Source: Methylocystis rosea (lineage in GTDB: Bacteria; Pseudomonadota; Alphaproteobacteria; Rhizobiales; Beijerinckiaceae). From it: 64,000 bases of DNA. Location: NCBI RefSeq assembly GCF_003855495.1, contig NZ_CP034086.1, positions 1,178,001 to 1,242,000 on the forward strand, in the 5' to 3' direction. The stretch's first letter is position 1, and each line of letters opens with the position of its first letter. The position numbers and the translations under genes were made by a program. Shown one piece after another: positions 1 to 11,383 of this stretch. The notes below the pieces were generated by a model. It did no database searches and had not been told where the DNA came from. It saw only the letters and a list, made by a program, of their open reading frames with translations.

Positions 1-643
1 TGTCGACGAGGAGATAGGCGCCGATCTCATCGGCGATCGCGCGCATCGACGCGAAATCGATGGCGCGCGCATAGGCGGAGCCGCCGGCGATGATCATGCG
101 CGGCCTTTCGCGCCGCGCGAGATCGCGCACCTCGTCGAGATCGATGCGTTCGGACTCGCGGCTGACGCCATAGGAGACGATTTTGTAGTCGCGCCCGGTC
201 AGCGTCGCCGGATGGCCGTGGCTGATATGGCCGCCGGCGGCGACATTCATCGACAGGATCGCATCGCCGAGTTTCAGAAGGCCAAGAAACACGCCGGCGT
301 TGGCGTTGGAGCCCGAATGCGGCTGCACATTGGCGAAGCGACAGTTGAACAGTTTCCTCGCGCGTTCGATGGCGAGCGCTTCGATGGCGTCGGCGAATTC
401 GGCTCCGCCGTAATAGCGCGCAAAGGGCAGGCCCTCGACGGTCTTGTTGGTGAGGATCGAGCCCTGCGCTTCGAGCACGAGCCGTGAGACGATGTTTTCG
501 GAAGCAATCAGTTCGATGCCGTCTTGCTGGCGCCGCAACTCGCCGGCGATCGCCGAGGCGAGTTCAGGATCGGCGGAGAGGCCGGCGGTAAAATAGTGAT
601 CGTGTAGGATCGCAATCGCAGACAAAGCACTCTCGATCTCCAA
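1..643 (-). CDS. glyA: Serine hydroxymethyltransferase paralogue, partial at left edge
   Basis: The 214 codons seen here are the N-terminal half of a PLP-dependent serine hydroxymethyltransferase; the rest, including the PLP lysine, lies beyond the left edge. Recognisable landmarks are ELIASEN near residue 50, RYYGG, the [13 protein letters not shown] stretch and LIIAGG-like [15 protein letters not shown] near the edge. The start is TTG at 643, preceded by GGAAGG. The enzyme moves a one-carbon unit between serine and glycine on tetrahydrofolate. An oddity is NKTVEG where typical GlyA has NKYAEG, so the position of E. coli Tyr55 is Thr. This points to a specialised paralogue, perhaps acting on an alpha-substituted serine, but only the family is certain. 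Confidence 0.88.
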   Translation of the reverse strand, partial: MEIESALSAIAILHDHYFTAGLSADPELASAIAGELRRQQDGIELIASENIVSRLVLEAQGSILTNKTVEGLPFARYYGGAEFADAIEALAIERARKLFNCRFANVQPHSGSNANAGVFLGLLKLGDAILSMNVAAGGHISHGHPATLTGRDYKIVSYGVSRESERIDLDEVRDLARRERPRMIIAGGSAYARAIDFASMRAIADEIGAYLLVD

Positions 644-785
644 CGGATTCCTTCCCTTATCATCGCGCTGGGGGAAAATCGATCGACGCTAGACCCCGTA
701 TTCGGGCCTGTTGGGGCGCGTCGCAGGGTCCGCCCGAGGGAGGGGGTGGGGGAGTCGGCCGGCGCTGGCGGCGCGCCTAGTTATG

Positions 786-802
786 ATCTATTATTAATAG
801 AT
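786..802. promoter_or_regulatory. Palindromic operator before parDE
   Basis: Two perfect 8-bp arms (ATCTATTA and TAATAGAT) flank a single T, in an AT-rich patch of otherwise GC-rich DNA, about 30 bp upstream of the parD start. ParD antitoxins usually repress their own operon through such palindromes; that role here is inferred. Confidence 0.55.
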
Positions 803-832
803 AAGACTTTATCCGAAAGATGGGAGAATGCG

Positions 833-1105
833 ATGGCGACGGTGACGATTTCGCTTCCAGAGTCGCTCAAGAAATTCGTCGAAGATCAACTGGCCGACAA
901 GGGCTATGGAAACGTAAGCGAATATTTTCGCAGCCTGCTGCGCGAGGCGCAGGCAAAGGAACGCGACGCGCGGCTTGAGACGCTGTTGCTTGAAGGATTG
1001 GCGAGCGGCGAGGGCGTCCCTTTGTCGAAAGAGTTCTGGGCGCGACTTCGGAACGATGCCGTCGCTTCGGCCAAGGCGCGCGCGATCCAAAAGAAGAAAG
1101 CATGA
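833..1105 (+). CDS. parD: Type II antitoxin, ParD/RHH family
   Basis: A 90-residue protein starting MATVTISLPESLKKFVE, which is the ribbon-helix-helix opening of ParD/CC2985-type antitoxins: the first strand pairs between monomers to bind DNA and the C-terminal tail binds and blocks the toxin. A longer reading frame is open upstream, but this ATG has GGGAGA a few bases before it and begins exactly at the conserved fold. The stop overlaps the toxin start (ATGA), so the two are translationally coupled. A palindrome at 786-802 is the likely operator for autorepression. The lysine-rich C-terminus is typical of a flexible toxin-binding tail. Confidence 0.88.
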   Translation: MATVTISLPESLKKFVEDQLADKGYGNVSEYFRSLLREAQAKERDARLETLLLEGLASGEGVPLSKEFWARLRNDAVASAKARAIQKKKA

Positions 1106-1440
1106 AGGCGTTCATTCAGCGGTCGGCGCGCGACGACATTATCCAGCACTATTTGTATTTTCTCGAAGTCGAGTCTCCCGATCTCGCAGATCGCTTTCTT
1201 GTCGCTATGAATCAAGCCGTCGACAAGATCGCTGGCGCTCCACTTGCAGGTTCGCCAAGGCATTTTGCAAATCCTGCGCTCGCCGGCCTACGCATGTGGA
1301 GAATTGAAGGATTCGATCAGATTCGCGTTTATTATGTCGTGCGGAACGACGTGTTCACAATCATCCGCATTTTGCACAATCGAAGAGACCTTGGCGCGAT
1401 TTTCGAAGATCAAGATTTGGACGAGCCGGAAATGGAGTGA
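1102..1440 (+). CDS. parE: Type II toxin, RelE/ParE family
   Basis: A 112-residue RelE/ParE-superfamily protein. Visible family features are the N-terminal helix pair (residues 5-45, with ARDDIIQHYLYF), the LRMWRIEGFDQIRVYYVV strand block around 68-85 and IIRILHNRRD near 93-102. ParE members poison DNA gyrase, whereas RelE members cut mRNA; the sequence fits ParE better because the RelE catalytic set is not evident. It overlaps parD by 4 bases. The acidic C-terminus (DLDEPEME) is unremarkable. It lies next to gyrB, whose product is the usual ParE-class target, though adjacency alone proves nothing. Confidence 0.87.
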   Translation: MKAFIQRSARDDIIQHYLYFLEVESPDLADRFLVAMNQAVDKIAGAPLAGSPRHFANPALAGLRMWRIEGFDQIRVYYVVRNDVFTIIRILHNRRDLGAIFEDQDLDEPEME

Positions 1441-1518
1441 GAATTTCGCGACTGATTCCCGGCGAATAATTGGCACCGAAAGGCATATCAGGGTGCGTCG
1501 TCAACGCTTCGCATTTCC

Positions 1519-4089
<2,571 letters not shown>

Positions 4090-4221
4090 CTATGCCGGGC
4101 GCTCGCTGACCCTTAGTGCGGGCTGGAACCATTTGCTGCGGCCGCTAGTTCACAGGCGGGGCGACGCGCTCGCGTTTCGGGCTGGCTAAGCTCGCGGGCC
4201 GCCAAGAGAAAGTCACTTTCC

Positions 4222-5391
4222 ATGAAAGCGCTTACCTTCCACGGCAAAAGCGACATTCGCTGCGAGAGCGTTCCCGACCCCAAAATCGAAGACCCGCGCG
4301 ACGCTATCATCAAGGTCACCGCCTGCGCGATCTGTGGCTCCGATGTGCACATTTTCGATGGCGTCGTTCCTGAAATGCATACTGGAGACGTGCTCGGGCA
4401 CGAAACCATGGGCGAGGTCGTCGAAGTCGGCTCGGAAACGAAGAAACTGAAGGTCGGCGACCGAGTCGTGGTGCCCTTCACCATTTCCTGCGGGGAATGT
4501 TTCTTCTGCCAGCGCGGGTATTTCTCCGCCTGCGAGCGCACCAACCGTGACCGCGCCAAGGCTGAAAAGCTCTGGGGACACTCTCCGGCCGGTCTGTTCG
4601 GCTATTCGCATCTCCTGGGCGGTTACGCTGGCGGCCAGGCGGAATATCTGCGCGTGCCGCACGCAGACGTCGGGCCCATCAAGGTCCCCTCTCAGCTTCG
4701 CGACGATCAGCTGCTGTTTTTGTCCGACATTTTCCCGACGGGCTATATGGCGGCCGAATTCTGCAACATTCAGCCCGGCGACGTCATCGCGATCTGGGGG
4801 TGCGGCCCGGTCGGGCAATTTGCCATCCGCAGCGCGTTCCTGCTTGGCGCCGATCGCGTCATCGCGATCGACAAGGTGCCTGAGCGGCTCAGCCTCGCCA
4901 AAGCGGCCGGGGCGGAGACGATCGACTATAGCAAGGTTGATGTTTACGAGGCGATCCAAAGCCTGACAAAGGGCCGAGGCGCCGACGCCTGCATTGACGC
5001 GGTCGGAACCGAACCCGACCCGACCGCCAGCATCGACTCGATGATCGACCGCGCCAAGGTCGCGACGTTTCTTGGGACCGATCAGCCGCATGTGCTGCGC
5101 CAGGCGATTCATTGCTGCCGCAATTTCGGAACGGTGTCGATCGTCGGCGTTTACGCGGGATTTCTCGACAAAGTGCCGCTGGGATCGGCGATGAATCGCG
5201 GCCTCACCTTCCGCATGGCGCAGACTCCCGTTCAGCGCTATTTGCCGAGGTTGCTTGAACGTATCGAGTCCGGGGATATCGATCCATCCTTCGTCGTCAC
5301 GCACCGAGGATCGCTCGAGGACGGGCCTGAGCTCTACAAGACTTTTCGCGACCGGAAGGACGGCTGCGTGAAAGTCGTGCTCACTCCTTGA
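4222..5391 (+). CDS. Zinc-dependent alcohol dehydrogenase, formaldehyde dehydrogenase-like
   Basis: A 389-residue medium-chain dehydrogenase. The N-terminal catalytic domain has CAICGSDVH (catalytic Zn Cys, about 34-42), GHETMG (His-Glu, about 59-64) and a structural-zinc cluster [15 protein letters not shown] (about 90-104). The Rossmann domain has the nucleotide motif [10 protein letters not shown] followed by an acidic residue in VIAIDK, which favours NAD(H). The insert with [20 protein letters not shown] is typical of the subgroup close to glutathione-independent formaldehyde dehydrogenase. Substrate is not certain: in a methylotroph formaldehyde is plausible, but other aldehydes or polyols are possible. 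It is a single gene divergent from gyrB. Confidence 0.85.
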   Translation: MKALTFHGKSDIRCESVPDPKIEDPRDAIIKVTACAICGSDVHIFDGVVPEMHTGDVLGHETMGEVVEVGSETKKLKVGDRVVVPFTISCGECFFCQRGYFSACERTNRDRAKAEKLWGHSPAGLFGYSHLLGGYAGGQAEYLRVPHADVGPIKVPSQLRDDQLLFLSDIFPTGYMAAEFCNIQPGDVIAIWGCGPVGQFAIRSAFLLGADRVIAIDKVPERLSLAKAAGAETIDYSKVDVYEAIQSLTKGRGADACIDAVGTEPDPTASIDSMIDRAKVATFLGTDQPHVLRQAIHCCRNFGTVSIVGVYAGFLDKVPLGSAMNRGLTFRMAQTPVQRYLPRLLERIESGDIDPSFVVTHRGSLEDGPELYKTFRDRKDGCVKVVLTP

Positions 5392-5401
5392 TACGTACGC
5401 G

Positions 5402-5614
5402 CTAGTCCCCGGATACGTTCGGAGGATCGCGGTCTTGGACCTTCGCGCGGCGGCGGAGAATGCCGCGCGTCACCACGTCAACGCGTAAGGCGAAGAGCAG
5501 GGCGATGATCAGAAATGTGGCGCCTATAAACCAGGCCGTGAATCCGACAAGAGCGCCGACAGCCAGCCAGACCAAAAAGAGGGCCAATCCAAATATCGCC
5601 AGTAAGGTAGTCAT
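5402..5614 (-). CDS. Small two-helix membrane protein
   Basis: A 70-residue protein with two closely spaced hydrophobic helices (about residues 3-24 and 28-45) followed by a basic stretch RGILRRRAKVQ that should face the cytoplasm. The gene is convergent with the alcohol dehydrogenase and ends 10 bases after it. I do not recognise a family. Support is limited to composition, membrane pattern and lack of a competing frame, so function is unknown. Confidence 0.5.
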   Translation of the reverse strand: MTTLLAIFGLALFLVWLAVGALVGFTAWFIGATFLIIALLFALRVDVVTRGILRRRAKVQDRDPPNVSGD

Positions 5615-5820
5615 TCTGCCCGAAATAGTTGTCCGTTGCGGAAACAGGAGACCGCCGCTGTCACGTTCTACACGCCATGAGGCTTACTCCAATTTTTTTC
5701 AATTGCGACGCGAAATCTCGCGAAATCCCCTCTTCATTCGTTCATTTTCGCGTCATACGAGCATATTTATCATCTATAAATCTCAGGTTGCAGCATGCCG
5801 AGCGCCTACGCGGCGCGCCC

Positions 5821-6960
5821 TCAGACATGGGTGGCGCAGCCGGGCGTGACAAGCAGAGTCTCGGCGGACATGCGCAAGGGCGCAAATAAGGCGGGGTCGG
5901 CGCCAGTCATCCAGACCTGGCCGCCAAGCGCCTGCAGTTCCGCGTAGAGAGCCTCACGGCGCTTCACGTCAAAATGCGCGGCGATCTCGTCGAGAAGAAG
6001 AATCGGCGCATGTCCGGTCATGGCGCCGATCAGCTTCGCATGCGCCAGAGTCAGCCCCGTCAGCAGGGCTTTCTGCTCGCCGGTTGAACAGGCCCGAGCC
6101 GCCTCATTCTTTGGACCGTGGCGCACGGCGAGATCACTCGCCTGTGGACCGATTAACGTTCGTCCAGCGGCGGCGTCACGGCGGCGCGACGCGGCGAGTT
6201 CGCCTCGGTACCATTCCTCCACCGCGAGCGCTGGCTCGAGCGCCAGCCGCCGCTCCAGCTCGCCCTCGATCGTCACGTCCGCCCAAGGGAAGGGCGAGGC
6301 GTCGTCGCGGCCCGCGGCGATCAGCGCGACGAGCCGCGAAACGGTCTCGCGTCGCGCGGCGGCCACGGCGACGCCGAGCGCGGCGATCTCCTGCTCAGCG
6401 GCGTCGAGCCAGCGCCGGTCGGCGACGCCTTCTTCGAGAAGCCGGTTTCGGTTACGCAGCGCCCGCTCCAGCCTGTTGGCGCGCGCGCCGTGCTCGGCGT
6501 CGACGCCGAGCGCCAGCCGATCCAGAAAGCGCCGTCGTTCGCCGGCCGCGCCGGAAAAAAGTCCATCCATCGCCGGCGTGAGCCAGAGCACCCGCACATG
6601 ATCGGCGAAGGCCCGCGCAGAACTCACAGGCATGCGATCAGCGCGAAAAAGCCGCTCGCCTGACGGCGTCAGACCATGGCCGAGCTGCGTCGCCACGCCG
6701 TCGGCTTCGACTTCGATCGAGACGGCGAAACCGCCGGCGCCGCCACGCCTCGCGCATTCGGCGAGTTCCGCGCGGCGCAGGCCGCGGCCGGGCGAGAACA
6801 GCGACAGCGCTTCGAGCAGATTGGTCTTGCCCGCGCCATTCTCCCCAAAGAGCGCAATCATCGTCGACTCGAACCGGCAATCGAGCGCCGCATAGGAGCG
6901 GAAGTCGCTGAGCGTCAGGCGGCGCACGCGCGGCGCGCTCTTGGTCGAAAGGGTCATCAT
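5821..6960 (-). CDS. recF: DNA replication and repair protein RecF
   Basis: A 379-residue SMC-like ATPase that loads RecA at gaps with RecO and RecR. It begins with RLTLSDFRSYAALD, the RecF-type N-terminus, followed by Walker A GENGAGKTN (39-47), the ABC signature region STGEQKALL and Walker B PILLLDEIAAHFD in the C-terminal third. Two ATGs are adjacent at the start (MM). In most alphaproteobacteria recF follows dnaN; here its neighbours are a small membrane gene and a DUF3124 lipoprotein, and dnaN is absent from the window. Confidence 0.95.
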   Translation of the reverse strand: MMTLSTKSAPRVRRLTLSDFRSYAALDCRFESTMIALFGENGAGKTNLLEALSLFSPGRGLRRAELAECARRGGAGGFAVSIEVEADGVATQLGHGLTPSGERLFRADRMPVSSARAFADHVRVLWLTPAMDGLFSGAAGERRRFLDRLALGVDAEHGARANRLERALRNRNRLLEEGVADRRWLDAAEQEIAALGVAVAAARRETVSRLVALIAAGRDDASPFPWADVTIEGELERRLALEPALAVEEWYRGELAASRRRDAAAGRTLIGPQASDLAVRHGPKNEAARACSTGEQKALLTGLTLAHAKLIGAMTGHAPILLLDEIAAHFDVKRREALYAELQALGGQVWMTGADPALFAPLRMSAETLLVTPGCATHV

Positions 6961-7003
6961 GACGCCGTCGCGTCGAAGCGACGCGGCGCCTTCGCGCGAG
7001 CGA

Positions 7004-7573
7004 TCATTGCGCGGGGGAAACGCGGCGTCCCGGCGAGAGGATGGCGTAGCTGTGGGGTCCGGTGAAGGACGTCATAATGGCCTCGATCAAGGGCTCGTCC
7101 GACCCTACGGCGGTTGACCAATCGACCGTGAAACTGGCGCCCGTGCCGCCGCGAACGTCGTCTTGCGCAATCAAGACCTGCAATGAGGCGTATGGCTTCA
7201 GATAGATGGGTTCATTCAGGTAGCTTTCGATCAACTGACCCGAGCCGTTGCGGTATTCGATCTTTTCGATCGCGAGAATATTCGTCGCCGAGGCGTTGTG
7301 TATTGACAGTGCGCCGGAGAAGTTCAGTCGCGTCACGCCGCCTTGCCCGATGAGCGTCGAATGCAGCGGAATCAGCGTGCGCCCGCGAAGGGCGAGTTTC
7401 TCCGCCGGAGCAGATGTCGTGGCGTCGGGGCTGACGATGACGGGCTGAGCCGACGGCGGCGACGACCGCGCCGCGCACTCCGTGACGAAGGCGCTCACGA
7501 CCAGAGCGAGCGCAAGAACACCCGGGGCAAGAACACGGGGGACAAGAACACGCGGGGCAAGGTTAAGCGGCAT
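7004..7573 (-). CDS. DUF3124-type exported lipoprotein
   Basis: About 189 residues. The N-terminus MPLNLAPRVLVPRVLAPGVLALALVVSAFVTECAA is a signal peptide ending in a plausible lipobox with Cys. The mature part (RGRTLIPLHSTLIGQGG, then SIHNASATNILAIEKIEYRN and YLKPYASLQVLI) matches what is known of DUF3124 proteins, for which no function is established. The ATG at 7573 is preferred over one at 7603 because GGAAAAGG precedes it. The signal-peptide coding region contains three 15-bp tandem repeats, giving a repeated five-residue P-R/G-V-L-x pattern. It runs in the same direction as recF, about 43 bases upstream of it. Confidence 0.72.
   Translation of the reverse strand: MPLNLAPRVLVPRVLAPGVLALALVVSAFVTECAARSSPPSAQPVIVSPDATTSAPAEKLALRGRTLIPLHSTLIGQGGVTRLNFSGALSIHNASATNILAIEKIEYRNGSGQLIESYLNEPIYLKPYASLQVLIAQDDVRGGTGASFTVDWSTAVGSDEPLIEAIMTSFTGPHSYAILSPGRRVSPAQ
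7513..7557. repeat. Three 15-bp tandem repeats inside a signal-peptide coding region
   Basis: Three in-frame copies of a 15-bp unit beginning CAAGAACAC and ending in a G-run, starting at 7513, 7528 and 7543, with a partial fourth start at 7558. They encode the repeated APxVL units of the DUF3124 signal peptide, so slippage would change the signal length in five-residue steps. Confidence 0.85.
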
Positions 7574-7943
7574 TGCGCACACCTTTTCCTTTCGACTCGA
7601 CATATGCGGCGCCGGCGCACACTAGCATCGCGCTGCGAAAGGTCTAATCGAATGTCATTCGCCGTGGAGGCCGACGGTTGGGCATGCGCGACGCGGCGTC
7701 GCATCGCGGAAGCCTAGCGTGTTTCGGTAATCTTGAGGCCAGCGCAGCGCGTTTTAACCGGGGGAGTCCGTTCTTGTCGGACGGGCCTTGCCCGAAAGCG
7801 TCGTGCGCGACCTTATCGCAGAGCGGCGAATGTAGGCGCAAGCGTCCCGCGAGCGGAAAAGCTCTCCCGATCGGATGAGCGAAGTCGTTTGGCCTTACGC
7901 ATAAAATCTGTATTCTCCGCCTGCGGCGATCGGAGTTTATTCA
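7574..7943. other. Divergent intergenic region, DUF3124 gene / coaBC
   Basis: About 370 bases between two divergent genes. Several short open frames cross it, but none has a ribosome site plus recognisable product. It should hold promoters for both flanking genes; I see no perfect promoter or structured RNA. Confidence 0.4.
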
Positions 7944-9209
7944 GTGGCGGGCGTGGGTTGTGCGCGGAGCCTTGAGGCTAAGCGCGTCTTGCTGATCGTC
8001 GGCGGGGGGATCGCCGCGTATAAATCGCTGGATCTCGTGCGGCGGCTGCGCGAGCGCGGCGCGCGGGTGCGCGTCGTCATGACGGCGGCGGCCAAGGAGT
8101 TCGTGACGCCGCTCGCCTTCGTCAGCCTGGCGAACGAAAAAGTCTACGACGATCTCTTCTCCGCAACCGACGAGCAAGAGATGGGCCATATCCAGCTATC
8201 GCGCGACGCCGACCTTCTCGTCGTCGCTCCCGCGACGGCGCATATTCTCGCGCGCGCGGCCCGCGGTCTCTGCGACGATCTAGCGACCACTCTGCTGCTC
8301 GCAACCGACACGCGCGTCCTTTATGCGCCGGCGATGAATGTGCGTATGTGGCTTCACCCTGCGACGCAGCGCAACGTCTCGACGCTGCATGGCGACGGCG
8401 CCTGGTTTGTCGGGCCAAATGTCGGCGACATGGCCTGTGGCGAATATGGGCCAGGGCGCATGAGCGAGCCGCTGGAGATCGTCCAAGCGATCGAGTCGGC
8501 GCTGAAGCAGGATACAAGGCTGCCCGCGCCCGAAGGCCTATCGATGCGCGGCGGCGCGCTCGAAGGGCTGCATGTCGTCGTGACCTCCGGGCCCACCCAT
8601 GAGCCGATCGATCCGGTTCGCTACATCGCCAATCGCTCGTCAGGACGGCAGGGGCACGCCATCGCGGCGGCGGCGGCGCGCGCAGGGGCGCGCGTGACGT
8701 TGATCACAGGGCCGGTCGCCCTCCCGGACCCCCCCGGCTGCGAGACCATACATATAGAGAGCGCGCGAGACATGCTGGCCGCCGTGGAGGCCGCGCTTCC
8801 GGCAAATATATTCATCGCCGCAGCGGCTGTCGCCGATTGGCGCGCGGAGCCGGCGGTCGACAAGATCAAGAAAGACGCGCGCGGCGCGCCGAGTCTGTCG
8901 CTTGTCGAAAATCCCGACATTCTTGCGAGCGTCTCACGCGGACCGAACCGCCCGCGCTTGGTCGTCGGCTTTGCGGCGGAAACGCGCGACCTTATCCGCC
9001 ACGCGCAGGAAAAGCTCGCCCGAAAAGGATGTGATCTCATTGTTGCCAACGACGTCAGCGAGGGAACCGGCGTATTTGGCGGCGCCATGAACCAGGCCCA
9101 TCTCGTCTCGCGAGCGGGCGTCGAAGATTGGCCGCTTCTTCGCAAGGAAGACGTCGCGGAGCGGCTCGTGGCGCGCTTTGCGCAGTTGATCAGCGGCGAA
9201 ATGTCATGA
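7944..9209 (+). CDS. coaBC: Bifunctional phosphopantothenoylcysteine decarboxylase/synthase
   Basis: A 421-residue fusion that makes 4'-phosphopantetheine for coenzyme A. The CoaC half carries [18 protein letters not shown] (PASANT-type motif), APAMNVRMW and the catalytic Cys in [12 protein letters not shown]; it is a flavin enzyme. The CoaB half begins near [26 protein letters not shown], the nucleotide-binding signature, and carries KIKKDA with the conserved lysine. Translation starts at GTG 7944, with GGAG 9 bases upstream. The stop overlaps the dut start (ATGA), forming a coaBC-dut unit that is common in proteobacteria. Confidence 0.95.
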   Translation: MAGVGCARSLEAKRVLLIVGGGIAAYKSLDLVRRLRERGARVRVVMTAAAKEFVTPLAFVSLANEKVYDDLFSATDEQEMGHIQLSRDADLLVVAPATAHILARAARGLCDDLATTLLLATDTRVLYAPAMNVRMWLHPATQRNVSTLHGDGAWFVGPNVGDMACGEYGPGRMSEPLEIVQAIESALKQDTRLPAPEGLSMRGGALEGLHVVVTSGPTHEPIDPVRYIANRSSGRQGHAIAAAAARAGARVTLITGPVALPDPPGCETIHIESARDMLAAVEAALPANIFIAAAAVADWRAEPAVDKIKKDARGAPSLSLVENPDILASVSRGPNRPRLVVGFAAETRDLIRHAQEKLARKGCDLIVANDVSEGTGVFGGAMNQAHLVSRAGVEDWPLLRKEDVAERLVARFAQLISGEMS

Positions 9210-9667
9210 AAGTCGCGATCCGCCGACTGCCGAACGCCGAAGGGCTGCCATCCCCGGCTTACGCCAGCGAAGGCGCGGCGGGGCTTGATCTCCACGCCGC
9301 CCTGGCGCCGGGGCAAAAGCTGGTGCTGGAGCCCGGCGCGCGCGATCTCATCCCCACAGGGCTCTCGATCGCGTTGCCTCAGGGCTATGAGGGACAGGTT
9401 CGCCCGCGCTCGGGCCTCGCCGCGGAGCACGGAGTCACCGTGCTCAACGCGCCGGGCACCATCGACAGCGACTATCGCGGCGAGATCAAGACGCTGCTGA
9501 TCAATCTCGGGGGGCAGCCCTTCGAGATCGTTCGCGGCATGCGCATCGCGCAACTCGTGATCGCGCCCGTGACGCATGTGACGCTTGAGGAGGTCGATGA
9601 TCTGGACGCAACGACGCGCGGCGCCGGCGGCTTCGGGTCGACGGGCGTGAGCGGAGAAGACGCGTGA
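9206..9667 (+). CDS. dut: dUTP diphosphatase
   Basis: A 153-residue trimeric dUTPase that hydrolyses dUTP to dUMP, keeping uracil out of DNA and supplying dTMP synthesis. All five family motifs are present in order: [33 protein letters not shown] with the catalytic Asp, GMRIAQLVI and the C-terminal arm [10 protein letters not shown]. The open frame continues upstream inside coaBC, but homology starts at this ATG, which overlaps the coaBC stop by 4 bases. The next gene's ATG shares the last base of the dut stop, so translation is probably coupled through three genes. Confidence 0.96.
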   Translation: MKVAIRRLPNAEGLPSPAYASEGAAGLDLHAALAPGQKLVLEPGARDLIPTGLSIALPQGYEGQVRPRSGLAAEHGVTVLNAPGTIDSDYRGEIKTLLINLGGQPFEIVRGMRIAQLVIAPVTHVTLEEVDDLDATTRGAGGFGSTGVSGEDA

Positions 9668-10113
9668 TGAAGCTTCTGCCGCGCACCGCCCGCTTCGCGC
9701 TCATGGCGACGCTCGACGTGGCGCTTCATGCACGGGGCCGGCCGGTGTCGTCAAAACAGCTCGCGGCGCGTCACGATCTCCCTCCGCGACGATTGGAGAC
9801 GGTCTTGCAGGCTTTGGTGAGAGCGGGGATTCTCAAAAGCGTAAGAGGGCCGGCAGGCGGCTATGCGCTGGCGCGCGAGAGGCGTCGTCTTTCGGTCGGC
9901 GAGATCGTTCGCGTCGCCTTGCGTGCTGAAGAGGAAGAGGCGCCGGACGTGGCGCCGCCGCTGCTCTCGGCGGTGCTGGAGCCGATCATCGCCGAAGCCG
10001 AAGAAAGCGCGCTCCAGCAATTGGACAACGTGACGCTCGACGATCTGCACGCCCGCGCGGTCGCGCTCGGTTTTGGAGAAAGGCCGGACGCGAGCGGCGC
10101 TTTTGAGATATGA
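9667..10113 (+). CDS. Rrf2-family transcriptional regulator lacking Fe-S cysteines
   Basis: A 148-residue winged-helix protein. Residues 1-60 ([41 protein letters not shown]) and the wing [25 protein letters not shown] are diagnostic of Rrf2. Rrf2 sensors such as IscR and NsrR use three cysteines to hold an iron-sulfur cluster, but this protein has none, so it must sense something else or use another ligand set. The start overlaps the dut stop. The next start (10155) is 41 bases downstream, so it may be cotranscribed with enoyl-CoA hydratase. Its target is unknown. Confidence 0.88.
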   Translation: MKLLPRTARFALMATLDVALHARGRPVSSKQLAARHDLPPRRLETVLQALVRAGILKSVRGPAGGYALARERRRLSVGEIVRVALRAEEEEAPDVAPPLLSAVLEPIIAEAEESALQQLDNVTLDDLHARAVALGFGERPDASGAFEI

Positions 10114-10154
10114 AGCGCAAGCCGGCAGAGTTGCCGGATGGGCGAGGAGGCCGC

Positions 10155-10928
10155 ATGACTTATGACACGATTGCAGTCGAGACGCAGGGCCGAGTCGGAC
10201 TGATCCGTCTCAACCGGCCTGAAGCGCTCAACGCGTTGAACGCACAGCTCATCGCCGAGCTCGACGACGCGCTCGCAGCGTTTGAATCGGACGACGGCGT
10301 CGGCTGCGTCGTCCTCACTGGCTCCGAGAAGGCCTTCGCCGCTGGCGCGGACATCAAGGAGATGCGCGACAAGGGCTTCGTCGACGCCTTTCTCGACGAT
10401 TTCATCGGCCGGTGGGACGTCGTGGCGCGGGCCCGCAAGCCCATCATCGCCGCCGTCTCTGGGTTCGCGCTGGGCGGCGGCTGCGAAATCGCGATGATGT
10501 GCGACTTCATTCTCGCGGCGGACACGGCGGTCTTCGGCCAGCCGGAAATCAAGCTTGGCGTGATTCCCGGCGCCGGCGGCACGCAGCGGCTGACCCGCGC
10601 CGTCGGCAAGGCCAAGGCGATGGATCTCATACTGACGGGTCGGATGATGGGCGCCGAGGAGGCCGAGCGCGCCGGCCTCGTCGCGCGGATTGTCCCGGCC
10701 GCCGATCTTCTCGCCGAGGCGACCAAGACGGCGGCGACGATCGCGTCTATGTCGCTTCCCGCGGTGATCATGGCCAAGGAGGCGGTCAATCGCGCTTTTG
10801 AATCGACGCTCGCGGAGGGAATCCGGCACGAGCGAGGGCTTTTCTATTCACTTTTCGCCACGGGCGATCAAAAGGAAGGCATGAACGCCTTCGTGGAGAA
10901 GCGGAAGCCGGCCTTCGTTAATCGATAG
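10155..10928 (+). CDS. Enoyl-CoA hydratase
   Basis: A 257-residue crotonase-fold enzyme that hydrates trans-2-enoyl-CoA. Oxyanion-hole and catalytic segments are clear: [10 protein letters not shown] (about 57-66), [15 protein letters not shown] with the first catalytic Glu region, and [19 protein letters not shown] with the second Glu. The ATG is chosen because GAGGAGG lies 5-11 bases upstream and the length equals the family norm; an ATG at 10110 would add 15 unrelated residues. This gene sits immediately before rpsT and dnaA in many Hyphomicrobiales, so the context is conserved. Confidence 0.93.
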   Translation: MTYDTIAVETQGRVGLIRLNRPEALNALNAQLIAELDDALAAFESDDGVGCVVLTGSEKAFAAGADIKEMRDKGFVDAFLDDFIGRWDVVARARKPIIAAVSGFALGGGCEIAMMCDFILAADTAVFGQPEIKLGVIPGAGGTQRLTRAVGKAKAMDLILTGRMMGAEEAERAGLVARIVPAADLLAEATKTAATIASMSLPAVIMAKEAVNRAFESTLAEGIRHERGLFYSLFATGDQKEGMNAFVEKRKPAFVNR

Positions 10929-11047
10929 GGCGCTGCCATTGACGAACGGCGGCCGCCGCGCTTATAAACCACGCCACTTGGCCGCGATTTCGCGGCCGCT
11001 TGGTTTTTAGGCGGCGCATCGCCGTCACTTTCGAGGACACGCAAAGC

Positions 11048-11320
11048 ATGGCCAATACGAGTTCGGCCAAGAAAGCCGTTCGCCAGATCGCCCGCCGCAC
11101 TTCGGTCAATCGTGCGCGTCGCAGCCGCATGCGCACTTTTGTGCGCAAGGTCGAGGAGGCGATCGCCTCGGGCGACGCCTCGGTGGCGGCGGACGCGCTG
11201 CAAAATGCCGTGCCGATCGTAATGCGCGCTGCGCAGCGCGGCGTCATTCACAAGAATACGGCCTCGCGAAAGGTTTCGCGACTGACCGCGCGCGTGAAGG
11301 CGCTGGCCGCACAGGCGTAG
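11048..11320 (+). CDS. rpsT: 30S ribosomal protein S20
   Basis: A 90-residue, highly basic protein starting [31 protein letters not shown], a textbook S20 N-terminus that binds 16S rRNA. Middle helices include [11 protein letters not shown] and the C-terminal part has [15 protein letters not shown], also conserved. A perfect intrinsic terminator follows 38 bases after the stop. rpsT lying upstream of dnaA is the common alphaproteobacterial order. Confidence 0.97.
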   Translation: MANTSSAKKAVRQIARRTSVNRARRSRMRTFVRKVEEAIASGDASVAADALQNAVPIVMRAAQRGVIHKNTASRKVSRLTARVKALAAQA

Positions 11321-11358
11321 AGGCCTCGCTGCGCATAGCGTGAACGCAACATTCTAGG

Positions 11359-11383
11359 AGCCCGGCGAGAGCCGGGCTTTTTT
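11359..11383 (+). terminator. Intrinsic terminator of rpsT
   Basis: An 8-bp perfect GC-rich stem (AGCCCGGC with GCCGGGCT) closes a GAGA tetraloop and runs straight into a T-tract. It lies just after the rpsT stop. Confidence 0.93.
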
